Shown: positions 55,078-63,335 of the stretch, piece by piece
Layout of the letters: every line of letters starts with the position of its first letter
Numbering within the stretch: the stretch's first letter is position 1
From: Candidatus Campylobacter infans
Lineage (GTDB): Bacteria; Campylobacterota; Campylobacteria; Campylobacterales; Campylobacteraceae
Assembly: GCA_009827235.1 (NCBI GenBank)
Contig: SPMW01000001.1
Coordinates: 77,945-141,944 of the forward strand
Direction: 5' to 3'
DNA length: 64,000 nt
Notes under the pieces: generated by a model
Told to the model about the DNA's origin: nothing
Seen by the model: the letters and a program-made list of their open reading frames with translations, nothing else
Databases searched by the model: none
Program-made: the position numbers and the translations under genes

Positions 55078-55785
55078 TTATTTTATCTTGCCATAAACGA
55101 TAATATCGCTATCTTTGATGAAAATATTAGCCTTTGAGTTTAAATTTTCGCTTTCTAGCACTTCAAAATCAAACAAATTTAGCTCATCTTGTAAAAGCCT
55201 TGTCAGCTCAAACTGCCCATAACACGCACAAAAAAGCCCTTTTTCTCCGCTAAATTCATCATTTTCTAAGATGAAACTGTGATTACCCACCATCTTACCC
55301 TTGCCATAGCGATAATCCTTCACACTTCTTGCCCGCACAAAAAAGTGTGAAAATTCACCATTTTCGTAACGGTATAAGCGGTTTTTGCGTAAATTTGATA
55401 GCATTTGCCTGCAATCATCTTTGCTTATATAATTTATCACATTTGGCACGAGCAAAACGCTAGCTTCAATGCCTTTATTTTGGGCTACAAACGCTCTCAT
55501 ATCAGCTTGAAAAAATTTAAAATTTTCATATCCAAAAACCTTGTCAAAGTTAAATTTGGCATTTTGCACATTTTCTTCATCAAGCTCGGCGCCTATGCAC
55601 TCATAGTCATAACCAGCAAAAAGGCTTAAATTATTGCCATTATGCGAGCCAAGTTCAAGCACTTTTTTGTGCGCTAACTCACTTAAATTTGACTTAAAAA
55701 ACCAACGCACAAGCTCTATATCTGGGTATTTAAAGCCTTTAATGGATTTTAAAATTTGATTTGGCTTAATATTTTCATCTAACAT
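55078..55785 (-). CDS. Class I SAM-dependent methyltransferase (paralogue B)
   Basis: The 235-residue protein is the upstream paralogue of the previous gene. Shared blocks are GNNLSLFAGYDYECIGAEL (residues ~48-66), NAKFNFDKV, LLVPNVINYI and VKDYRYGKGK, and both end in a D-I-x-x-YGxI motif. Motif I here is LELGSHNGNN, an acceptable SAM loop. It is the first gene of the three-gene set B-A-wbqC and presumably makes the same kind of methylated product as A, or methylates another position. ATG is preceded by AAAAGG. Confidence 0.75.
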   Translation of the reverse strand: MLDENIKPNQILKSIKGFKYPDIELVRWFFKSNLSELAHKKVLELGSHNGNNLSLFAGYDYECIGAELDEENVQNAKFNFDKVFGYENFKFFQADMRAFVAQNKGIEASVLLVPNVINYISKDDCRQMLSNLRKNRLYRYENGEFSHFFVRARSVKDYRYGKGKMVGNHSFILENDEFSGEKGLFCACYGQFELTRLLQDELNLFDFEVLESENLNSKANIFIKDSDIIVYGKIK

Positions 55786-55842
55786 AAAAAAACCTTTTAT
55801 TAAAATATAAGTTTAATTAAAATTTTATTTTAAAATACAGAA

Positions 55843-56061
55843 TTAATCAGGTGGCATATAGCCTTTTTTGCTTGCTTGTTTGCGTCTTTGCTCCATTTTA
55901 TAAGCATCATTTAGGCTATCTTCGCTGTCGTATTTAGTGCCAGCTAGAAATTTTTCATAATCTTCAAATTGCCTAGTTTTTATGCCCCAAATAAGTGCGC
56001 CAAGAGCAATAAAAGCTAGCAAAATAGAAACCCCAAGCATTAGAGCAATTATTGCGTTCAT
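55843..56061 (-). CDS. ccoS: cbb3 oxidase maturation protein CcoS
   Basis: The 72-residue protein has one transmembrane helix (residues 4-26) followed by the CcoS motif WGIKTRQFEDYE and a basic tail ending MPPD. CcoS is needed for cofactor insertion into the cbb3-type cytochrome c oxidase, the low-oxygen oxidase of Campylobacter. It overlaps ccoI by 4 bases, as in most ccoIS operons. The oxidase structural genes ccoNOQP are not in this window. Confidence 0.9.
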   Translation of the reverse strand: MNAIIALMLGVSILLAFIALGALIWGIKTRQFEDYEKFLAGTKYDSEDSLNDAYKMEQRRKQASKKGYMPPD

Positions 56062-58442
56062 TTTTGTCCTTTGATTTTTAAAGAGTTTAGCACCACTATT
56101 ATAGAGCTAGCAGACATCGAAATAGCCGCAAATAGCGGGATTATATAGCCTAGCATTGCTAGCGGGATTGTAAGGGCGTTATAAACCAAACTAAATGCTA
56201 AATTTTGCTTAATTGTGCGATATGTGCGCGCACTCAAACGCAAGGCAAAAAGTAGCGCGCTTAATTCATCGCGCAGTAGCACAACATCGCTATTTTCTAC
56301 GCTAATGCTAGCCCCGCTACCCATACAAATGCCCACATGCGCGCTTTTAAGTGCTGCTATATCATTTATGCCATCGCCCACCATCAAAACAGGCGCTTGC
56401 TTTTGTAGTTCTTTGATTTTTTGTGCCTTATCCAAAGGATTAAGCTCGCCATAAAACTCAGCTATTCCAAGCTCCAAGCTAACATTTTTAGCCACTTCTT
56501 TTTTATCCCCGCTTAGCATAATGATTTTATAACCCATTTTTTTAAGCTCACAAAGCACGCTTTTTGCATCAGCTCTTAGATTATCGCTTAGGCTAAAATG
56601 CGCTACTAAATCTCCATTTATGGCAAAATAATATTGGCTTGTCAAATTATTTATTGTATTAAAATTATTAAAATTTACGGCGTTTTCTTTCATAAATAAA
56701 GCAGAGCCGCCTAAGAGTTCTTGGTTTTGAAATTTTGCCTTAATGCCTTGTCCTGCGATATTTTCAACGCTTTTTAGCTCTAAGAGTTTTTCATTTTTAA
56801 AATACTCGCATAAAGCTAGGCTAATAGGATGAGTGGAGTTTGAAGCTAGCGAGTAAAGCAAGCTTTTATCAAAAGGTTTAAGCTGAGTGAAATTTTCAAC
56901 GCTAAGTTTAGCAAGGCTTAGGGTGCCGGTTTTATCAAAGGCGATTATTTTACATTTTGCGAGGCGTTCGATGATATTTGCTTGCCTAAAAATTATGCCC
57001 TTTTTTAAAGCTGTGGCAAGGCCGATTAAATTCGCTACTGGCGTAGCAAGGCTTAAAGCGCACGGACACGCGATAATTAGCACACTAACAGCTATCATAA
57101 TAGCCTTATTTAAACTCGCCCCATTAAAAAGCCAAAGGCTAAAAGTAATAAAACAAAGCAACAAAACAATAAAAGAAAAGCGCGAAGCGATGGTATTTGC
57201 AAGCACTTGAATGCGTGGCTTTTTAAAACTAGCATCTTCAAGCAAGCAAATCAAGCGATTTAGCAATGAATGCTCATAATCCTTGCTAGCTTTATAAATC
57301 ACGCTCCCATCGATACAAAGCGCGCCTGAGCTAATAAAATCATTTTGCCTAAGCAAAACCGGCACGCTCTCGCCATTTATGCTTGAATTATCCACGCTTG
57401 CTTGCCCGCTACTTACTACGCCATCAATCCCTGCGCGCTCGCCAGCTCTTAGCATAATCTCATCATCTTGCTTAATCTCGCGCACATTTGTCAGCACAAA
57501 TTTTAAATTTTTATCACTTCTTGCATAAACTTCATTAACCAATAAAGAACTAAGCCCATCTAAGCTATCAATTGCGCGCTTTTTGCTGATGGTTTCAAAA
57601 AATTTACCCACATACACAAAGGTAATAATCATCGCCACAGAATCAAAATAAACCTCACCTTGTTTAATTAGCATTGCATAAACCGAATAAAAATAAGCAA
57701 GGCTAGCACCAACTGCCACGCTTAAATCCATACTAACGGATTTTTGTTTAAGGCTTTTATAAGCTGAGCTAAAAAAGGCTGAGCCTGTATAAAAAAGCAC
57801 CGGACTAGCCAAAACAAACTCACCAAAATGCAAAATATCTTTAATTTTTGCGCTCATACCGCTAAAATATCCGCCATATAAAGCCACCGCAACCCACATT
57901 ATATTCATAGAACAAACAATGCCTACAAGCATTTTTATATACGCGCTTCGGCGGTTTTGCTCGGCGCGATCGCTAGCTTTTGATGGATCATAGGGCAAAG
58001 GATTGTAGCCAATTGCGATTATTTTATTTAAAATTTCAAAAAGACTAATTTGCGAATTATCCCAAACTATCCTAGCTTTATTTGTAGCAGCGTTAATATC
58101 AGCTTCAAGCACGCCATCGCTTGTGCTAAGGGCTTTTTCATTTAGCCACACACAAGCACTACAATGAATGCCCTCAATCACTAAATATATCGTGCAAATA
58201 TCGTTATTTTGTTTTACGAAATTATTAAAAATAGCCTTGGAGCTTTGAGTGCTGATTTGCTCGAATTTTGCTTTGATGTGAGAATCTTTGCCAAGCCTGG
58301 TGTAAAACTCATCTAAATTATTTGAGCGCAAAAAAGCATAAACATTCTTACAACCACTACAACAAAACGCGCGATTTTCATCATCTAAGAGTTTTGCGCT
58401 ATCATTAAACTCGCCCTTACAATGCTCGCAAATAAAACTCAT
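56058..58442 (-). CDS. ccoI: Copper-transporting P-type ATPase for cbb3 oxidase (CcoI/FixI type)
   Basis: CcoI pumps copper for CuB insertion into cbb3 oxidase. I chose the ATG at 58442 (AAAGG upstream, MSFICEHC); the frame runs nine codons further without need. The N-terminus has a Cys-rich binding domain (CEHCKGEF, FCCSGCKN) then an HMA domain with IEGIHCSACVW. Transmembrane CPC is in IIACPCALSLATP, phosphorylation in FDKTGTLS and the hinge GDGINDIAALKSAHVG. About eight membrane helices are visible. The 794-residue length is normal. Promoter TATAATTGCGCC lies 27 bases upstream. Confidence 0.92.
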   Translation of the reverse strand: MSFICEHCKGEFNDSAKLLDDENRAFCCSGCKNVYAFLRSNNLDEFYTRLGKDSHIKAKFEQISTQSSKAIFNNFVKQNNDICTIYLVIEGIHCSACVWLNEKALSTSDGVLEADINAATNKARIVWDNSQISLFEILNKIIAIGYNPLPYDPSKASDRAEQNRRSAYIKMLVGIVCSMNIMWVAVALYGGYFSGMSAKIKDILHFGEFVLASPVLFYTGSAFFSSAYKSLKQKSVSMDLSVAVGASLAYFYSVYAMLIKQGEVYFDSVAMIITFVYVGKFFETISKKRAIDSLDGLSSLLVNEVYARSDKNLKFVLTNVREIKQDDEIMLRAGERAGIDGVVSSGQASVDNSSINGESVPVLLRQNDFISSGALCIDGSVIYKASKDYEHSLLNRLICLLEDASFKKPRIQVLANTIASRFSFIVLLLCFITFSLWLFNGASLNKAIMIAVSVLIIACPCALSLATPVANLIGLATALKKGIIFRQANIIERLAKCKIIAFDKTGTLSLAKLSVENFTQLKPFDKSLLYSLASNSTHPISLALCEYFKNEKLLELKSVENIAGQGIKAKFQNQELLGGSALFMKENAVNFNNFNTINNLTSQYYFAINGDLVAHFSLSDNLRADAKSVLCELKKMGYKIIMLSGDKKEVAKNVSLELGIAEFYGELNPLDKAQKIKELQKQAPVLMVGDGINDIAALKSAHVGICMGSGASISVENSDVVLLRDELSALLFALRLSARTYRTIKQNLAFSLVYNALTIPLAMLGYIIPLFAAISMSASSIIVVLNSLKIKGQK

Positions 58443-58468
58443 CTCACACCTTTTGCAAAATAGGCGCA

Positions 58469-58474
58469 ATTATA
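58469..58474 (-). promoter_or_regulatory. -10 box of ccoI
   Basis: On the minus strand TTTGCTATAATTGCGCC carries an extended TGCTATAAT box 27 bases before the chosen start, nearly identical to the alaS promoter. Confidence 0.6.
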
Positions 58475-58513
58475 GCAAAATTTTAATTTTTGTAGTTTTT
58501 AAATGAGAGCGGT

Positions 58514-58538
58514 TTTGGCAATTTTAAAAATTGCCAAA
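58514..58538 (-). terminator. Terminator after malic enzyme
   Basis: TTTGGCAATTTT (58514-58525) is followed directly by its complement AAAATTGCCAAA (within 58526-58538), a 12-base stem just past the stop codon. Confidence 0.6.
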
Positions 58539-58546
58539 TTTTAATT

Positions 58547-59788
58547 TTAAGATCTTGCTACGCCACTTTGTCTTGCTGCTTGTGCTACTGCGTTTGAAAT
58601 TTGCGTTAAAAGGCGCGGATCAAAAGGGCTAGGTATGATGTATTCGCGCCCAAAACCTACTTGGCGGTGATGGATTAGCTCTAATTCGCGCTTGATATTT
58701 TCAGGGATTTGCTCTCTTGCTAGTTTTGCTAGCTCGCTAGCAGCTGCTAGTTTCATTTGCTCGTTTATGGCAGTAGCTTGTGCTATTAGCGCGCCTTTAA
58801 AAATATAAGGAAAACCAAGCACATTATTTATTTGGTTTGGTAAATCACTACGCCCTGTGGCGATTATAGCATCGCTTCTGGTGCTTTTGATTAAATCCGG
58901 GGCAATCTCAGGATTTGGGTTACTCATCACAAAAATTAGCGGATCTTTTGCCATGCCAGCTATATCATCAGGGCTTAATATATCAGCGCGTGAAAGCCCA
59001 AAAACCACATCAGCACCATTTAGCGCGTCTTTATAGCAAGTAATAAAGCGACCTTGCGCTTTTAAGGCGTTAAGATCTACGGCAAACTCGCGCTTATATT
59101 CATTTAAATCGGCCCTATCGCTACTAAGCACACCCTTGCTATCAAACATTACTATATCGCTAATACCAAGGCTTCTAGCCATTTTCGCACAAGAAATTGC
59201 CGCCCCGCCAGCACCCAAAACTACTAATTTTAAAGATGAAAGTTCTTTATTTGCTAGTTTTGCGCCGTTTATTAGCCCAGCCGTGCAAATTATGGCAGTG
59301 CCGTGCTGATCGTCATGCATTATTGGAATGTTTAGTTGTTTTTTTAGCTCGTTTTCTATGTAAAAGCATTCAGGCGCTTTAATATCTTCAAGATTTATCC
59401 CGCCAAAAGTAGGCGCTAATGCGCGCACGATATCAACGATTTTTTGCGGATCGCTCTCGTCTAATTCTATATCAAAAGCATCAATGCCAGCAAAGCGTTT
59501 AAATAGCACGCTTTTGCCCTCCATCACAGGCTTGCTTGCTAGCGCGCCCAAATTACCCAGACCAAGCACTGCTGTGCCATTTGAAATAACTGCTACTAAA
59601 TTAGCTTTATTTGTGTATTTATAAGCATCTAAGGGATTTTTTTCTATTTCTAAGCAAGGCTCGGCCACGCCTGGTGAATAAGCCAGACTTAAATCATCTT
59701 CGCTAGCTACGCTTGTTTTTATATTTATCTCAGTTTTTCCGCCTATGTGATAGTTTAAGGCCGCAACTTTTAGCTCTTCTTTTGTCAT
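58547..59788 (-). CDS. maeB: NAD(P)-dependent malic enzyme (short bacterial type)
   Basis: The enzyme converts malate to pyruvate and CO2 with NAD(P)H, feeding gluconeogenesis-free Campylobacter metabolism. The 413-residue short form, without the phosphotransacetylase-like tail of E. coli MaeB, has SLAYSPGVAEPC near 31-42, GNGTAVLGLGN-like ISNGTAVLGLGNLGALASKPVMEG (~70-92), MHDDQHGTA near 157-165 and the Rossmann GAGGAAISCA near 193. IATGRSDLPNQINNVLGFP near 320 matches the family. ATG has AAAGGATAAAA upstream. Confidence 0.93.
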   Translation of the reverse strand: MTKEELKVAALNYHIGGKTEINIKTSVASEDDLSLAYSPGVAEPCLEIEKNPLDAYKYTNKANLVAVISNGTAVLGLGNLGALASKPVMEGKSVLFKRFAGIDAFDIELDESDPQKIVDIVRALAPTFGGINLEDIKAPECFYIENELKKQLNIPIMHDDQHGTAIICTAGLINGAKLANKELSSLKLVVLGAGGAAISCAKMARSLGISDIVMFDSKGVLSSDRADLNEYKREFAVDLNALKAQGRFITCYKDALNGADVVFGLSRADILSPDDIAGMAKDPLIFVMSNPNPEIAPDLIKSTRSDAIIATGRSDLPNQINNVLGFPYIFKGALIAQATAINEQMKLAAASELAKLAREQIPENIKRELELIHHRQVGFGREYIIPSPFDPRLLTQISNAVAQAARQSGVARS

Positions 59789-60035
59789 TTTTTATCCTTT
59801 TTTTAAATATGTGGGCGTATTTTAAGACTATAAACATTAAATTATTCTTTTAATTTTAATTTTTAAGTAAAATTTAAGTTAAAAAGAGCTTTTCTTGTGT
59901 AATTTTGTGGCAAAAATTAAAATTTTAATCCAAAACAGCAGTAAATTTTAAAATTTATTTTAATATTAGTTTAGAATAATCAAGCATTTAAAGCAAAATT
60001 TCAAAGCGCGCAAAATTAAAGCGCGCTTAATAAAA
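59789..60035. other. Non-coding gap between YceI and malic enzyme genes
   Basis: No gene is visible in these 247 bases. The DNA is AT-rich with AAATTTTAA-type motifs, and holds the YceI terminator at its left end. Confidence 0.6.
60004..60028 (-). terminator. Terminator after the YceI gene
   Basis: AAGCGCGC (60004-60011) and GCGCGCTT (60021-60028) form a perfect 8-base GC-rich stem with a 9-base loop just after the stop. Confidence 0.6.
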
Positions 60036-60623
60036 TTATTTGATTGGCACCTCAAAGCTAATTTGCACCTTAGGCGAGGTTTGTTTGGCGTGTAGGCCTG
60101 AGACTATTTTATCAGTGCGGAATGAATCATAAGCTTCTTTTACGCCAAAATCGGTTTCAAGGTCGATTACGCCCGTTGCTACTAGTTTGTCGCCTTTGAT
60201 TTTATCGCCTTGTATTTCATAATTCATAAGCACATCTTTGCTTTGTTCATTTAGGGTTATGCTCGCTTTTATCGTGCCTTTGCTATCATCGCCATCAACT
60301 GATTTTATTTTTGCTTGCACCGAGGTAGCTAGAAATTTTGAAAATAATTTATCGCGCATATTTTTATCTCGCAAGGGATTTTTGTAAGTATCCACGCTTA
60401 AAAGATCCACGCTACTTGTAGCGCCTGTTAAAATTTCGCTAATGCTACCTTGTGTTTTTAAAAAGTTAAACTTAACATTTGTAAAGGTCATTGGCACTGC
60501 TATTTGTGTTTTGGTTTTGTAGCCTGTGGCAATAACTTTTGTGGCGTTTTCGTCTATGATAGCCGCATTTGCAAAAGTGCTTAAAAAAGCACTAATTACT
60601 AATAATTTAGAAGTTTTTTTCAT
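60036..60623 (-). CDS. YceI-family periplasmic protein
   Basis: A 195-residue exported protein with a cleavable signal peptide (MKKTSKLLVISAFLSTFANA, 20 residues). The mature part is all-beta, with the YceI pattern SVDLLSVDTYKNPLRDKNMRDKLF near 72-95 (the family's DSVDTGNxxRDxHL-like block) and a C-terminal strand KVQISFEVPIK. YceI proteins are lipocalin-like barrels that bind isoprenoid chains such as ubiquinone-like molecules. Its role in Campylobacter is not defined. It is monocistronic with its own hairpin terminator. Confidence 0.88.
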   Translation of the reverse strand: MKKTSKLLVISAFLSTFANAAIIDENATKVIATGYKTKTQIAVPMTFTNVKFNFLKTQGSISEILTGATSSVDLLSVDTYKNPLRDKNMRDKLFSKFLATSVQAKIKSVDGDDSKGTIKASITLNEQSKDVLMNYEIQGDKIKGDKLVATGVIDLETDFGVKEAYDSFRTDKIVSGLHAKQTSPKVQISFEVPIK

Positions 60624-60712
60624 GATTTATCCTTATTTGAAATTTTAAATTCGCGGATTTTATTATAATTTGCTTTAACAATGCTTAATTTATGTGATTT
60701 TTTCACATTATT

Positions 60713-61897
60713 TTAAAATTTGTGCTTAATTTTAGCCAGCCATTCGCTTAGGGTTTTTTCAAAAGCTATTTGCTTGCTTTGATAAAAAGATAAATTTTTT
60801 AACTCTTTTGGCAAATAATCTTGCTCTACCCAGCCACCAAAATCATGTGGATAAAGGTAATTTTTTATTTGCGTATCGTGGTTGATTAAATACGGCGGGA
60901 TTTTGTGATTTTGGTTTTCTTTAACAAATTTTAAAGCTTGCTTAATGGCTAGATATGAAGCGTTAGATTTTGGCGAACTGCTTAGATAAATTAGGCATTG
61001 GGCTAAAATTATGCTAGCTTCTGGCATACCGATTTTGCTTACTGCTTGCATTGTGCTAACTGCTAAATTTAGCGCATTTGGGTTGGCATTGCTTATATCT
61101 TCGCTAGCAAAAATCACAAAACGCCTAGCCACAAAAGCCGCGTCCTCTCCCGCATTTAATAACCTAGCCAAATAATAAAGCCCCGCATCAATATCGCTGC
61201 CACGCATTGATTTAATTAAGGCTGAAATCAGCTCATAATGGCAATCCTTGCTATTTACGCCCTCGCCTTGATAGCTTTGGCGCAATGTTTTTAGCGTGTT
61301 TAAGCTAATGTGCTTATTTAAAATTAAAGCATAATCTAGCAAATTTAAAAGCGACCTAGCATCGCCAGAGCTTGAATTGATTAAATAATCTTGCGCGTCA
61401 TCATCAATGCTAAAATCAAGCTTGGATTTAATTTTATTTATTAAAATTTCTAAATCTTGCGCGCTTAAATGCTTAAACTCAAAAACCATCACGCGCGATC
61501 TTATGCCACTAGTTACACTAAATTTTGGATTTTGCGTGCTTGCGCCCATTAGCACGCATTCGCCATTTTCTATTGGCACTAAAAGCGCGTCTTGCTGGGT
61601 TTTATTTAAGCGGTGAAACTCATCTATGAAAATTAAAGGCATAAAAAGTCCGCTGTTTGAGAGAATTTTGCGAATTTCATCCAGTTTTAGATTGCTTGCA
61701 TCAAAGCTGTAAAACTCATAATTTTTTTGCGTGGCAATTAGCTTTGCTAGCGTGGTTTTGCCACATCCTGGCGGGCCAAAAAACAAGCTGTGTGGGATTT
61801 TATCAGCCTTGATAAAGGCTTTAAAAGCGTTTATGATTTCTTTTTGCCCTACAATTTCGTCTAAGCTTTTTGGGGCAAAGGTGCGCGCTAAATCCAT
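60713..61897 (-). CDS. rarA: Replication-associated recombination protein A (MgsA)
   Basis: RarA is an AAA+ ATPase related to clamp loaders that acts at stalled forks with RecA and SSB. The 394-residue protein shows LARTFAPKSLDEIVGQ at the start, Walker A FGPPGCGKTTLAKLIA near 40-55, DEFHRLNKTQQDALL near 94-108 (Walker B variant), the sensor ASTQNPKFSV near 119-128, and the C-terminal tetramerisation domain (RGSDIDAGLYYLARLLNAGED, then ASEDISNANPNAL). ATG is preceded by AAGGATAAAT. The frame ends against a gap leading to the accessory cluster. Confidence 0.95.
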   Translation of the reverse strand: MDLARTFAPKSLDEIVGQKEIINAFKAFIKADKIPHSLFFGPPGCGKTTLAKLIATQKNYEFYSFDASNLKLDEIRKILSNSGLFMPLIFIDEFHRLNKTQQDALLVPIENGECVLMGASTQNPKFSVTSGIRSRVMVFEFKHLSAQDLEILINKIKSKLDFSIDDDAQDYLINSSSGDARSLLNLLDYALILNKHISLNTLKTLRQSYQGEGVNSKDCHYELISALIKSMRGSDIDAGLYYLARLLNAGEDAAFVARRFVIFASEDISNANPNALNLAVSTMQAVSKIGMPEASIILAQCLIYLSSSPKSNASYLAIKQALKFVKENQNHKIPPYLINHDTQIKNYLYPHDFGGWVEQDYLPKELKNLSFYQSKQIAFEKTLSEWLAKIKHKF

Positions 61898-61919
61898 ATT
61901 TATCCTTAAAATTTCTAAA

Positions 61920-61925
61920 ATTATA
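61920..61925 (-). promoter_or_regulatory. -10 box of rarA
   Basis: On the minus strand AGGTTATAATTTTAG carries TATAAT 23 bases before the rarA start. It lacks the GC discriminator of the other promoters. Confidence 0.4.
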
Positions 61926-61986
61926 ACCTAAAACAACATTAAATAAAATTTAAAATTTTAAATAATTTTGTTTTATTAAGAGATTG

Positions 61987-62000
61987 TTTTTTTTTTTTTT
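61987..62000 (+). repeat. Poly-T tract of 14 upstream of the DUF4910 gene
   Basis: Fourteen T lie in the intergenic region, two bases before a TAAAAT -10-like box (62003-62008, followed by GGGCGC) and 37 bases before a second box TACAAT (62038-62043). Changes in length could tune or switch transcription. Confidence 0.8.
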
Positions 62001-62002
62001 GT

Positions 62003-62043
62003 TAAAATGGGCGCAATTTGTGGCTTAAATTTTATGCTACAAT
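62003..62043 (+). promoter_or_regulatory. Two candidate -10 boxes before the DUF4910 gene
   Basis: TTAAAATGGGCGC at 62002-62014 and ATGCTACAAT ending at 62043 both match the Campylobacter -10 style. The first abuts the T14 tract, the second is 24 bases from the ATG at 62068. Which is used cannot be told from sequence. Confidence 0.45.
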
Positions 62044-62067
62044 TAAAAAAAACACAATGGCAATTTT

Positions 62068-63333
62068 ATGTATGAATTAATCAAAACCTTATACCCAATA
62101 TACCGCAGTATTACTGGCGAGGGCTTGCGCAAGAGTTTAAAAATCATTAATGAAGCTTTAAATAATGAATTAGAGCTAAAAAGCATTAAAAGTGGCACAA
62201 AAGTTTATGACTGGGAAATCCCTGCTGAATACAATATAAAAGATGCTTATATAATCACGCCAGATGGGGATAAAATTTGCGATTTTAAAAAGCACAATTT
62301 ACATCTTTTAGGATACAGCCACGCCATCGATAAAACAATTAGCCTAAAAGAATTACAAGAGCATCTTTATAGCGAGCCAAAGCGAAGAGATATCATTCCT
62401 TATGCATTTAGCTATTATCAAAGGCGCTGGGGCTTTTGCCTTAGTCAAAATCAAAGAGATAGTTTAAAAGATGGGGATTATAAGGTTTTTATTGATAGCA
62501 GTTTTGATGAAAATGGCGTGCTAAATTACGCGCAAGGCTATTTGCCAGCTACAATAAACACAAAAGATGAAATTTTAATCTCTACTTACATTTGCCATCC
62601 ACAAATGTGTAATAACGAACTAAGCGGGCCTGCTGTTTTTGTTGAAATTTACAAATGGCTAAAATCCTTAAAATATCGCAAATATAATTTTAGATTTGTG
62701 ATCGCACCTGAAACCATCGGCGCGATAGCTTATATTTTTGAAAATTTTAATGATTTAAAAAAGCATTGTAAGGGTGGTTTTGTGCTTTCTTGCCTTGGCG
62801 ATGATGGCGATTATAGCGTGATTTTACCGCCAGATGAAACAGCTTTTAGCGCAAAGGCCGCGCTAAATGTTATTAAGCGTTATCAAAACGCTAAAATTTA
62901 TTCATTTTTAGCTCGTGGTAGTGATGAGCGCCAATACAACACCCCAGCTTTAAATCTTGGCGTTGCTACGTTGTGTAGGACGGCTTTTGGCGCTTTTAAG
63001 CAGTATCATTGTAGTGATGATGATTTAAATTTTATTAGTCAAAAAGGCTTAGAGGGCGGTTTGGATTTTGTTAAATCTTGTATTATGGCCTTACAAATAA
63101 ATGAAGTTTTTAAGCCAAATTTTATTTGTGAGCCTCATCTTGGTAAATATAATTTAACGCCTACTTTAAATGTGCGTTCGCAGCCTACAAACATGTTGCC
63201 TAGGCATTTTTTAGCTTATTGCGATGGGGCAAGAGATGTTTTAGATATCGCAAATATTATAGGTTGTAAGGCTAGCGAGCTAGAAGATATTATTAAAATT
63301 TGCCTAGAAAATAATTTAATTATAAAAGGCTAA
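62068..63333 (+). CDS. DUF4910/M28-like aminopeptidase-type protein with winged-helix tail
   Basis: The 421-residue protein begins with YPIYRSITGEGLRKSL, then SIKSGTKVYDWEIPAEYNI, both hallmarks of the DUF2172/DUF4910 family. A peptidase-like domain follows with STYICHPQMCNNELSG (residues ~170-185) and FVIAPETIGAIAY, plausible zinc-ligand His and Glu. A late GSDERQY and CRTAFGAFKQYHCSDDDLNF complete the metal-site pattern. The last ~60 residues look like a winged helix (DGARDVLDIANIIGCKASEL). Members sit in biosynthetic gene clusters for nonribosomal/polyketide-like or sugar moieties. No signal peptide is seen. It is 2 bases from the AAC(3)-like gene, so it starts an operon. Confidence 0.8.
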   Translation: MYELIKTLYPIYRSITGEGLRKSLKIINEALNNELELKSIKSGTKVYDWEIPAEYNIKDAYIITPDGDKICDFKKHNLHLLGYSHAIDKTISLKELQEHLYSEPKRRDIIPYAFSYYQRRWGFCLSQNQRDSLKDGDYKVFIDSSFDENGVLNYAQGYLPATINTKDEILISTYICHPQMCNNELSGPAVFVEIYKWLKSLKYRKYNFRFVIAPETIGAIAYIFENFNDLKKHCKGGFVLSCLGDDGDYSVILPPDETAFSAKAALNVIKRYQNAKIYSFLARGSDERQYNTPALNLGVATLCRTAFGAFKQYHCSDDDLNFISQKGLEGGLDFVKSCIMALQINEVFKPNFICEPHLGKYNLTPTLNVRSQPTNMLPRHFLAYCDGARDVLDIANIIGCKASELEDIIKICLENNLIIKG

Positions 63334-63335
63334 AA

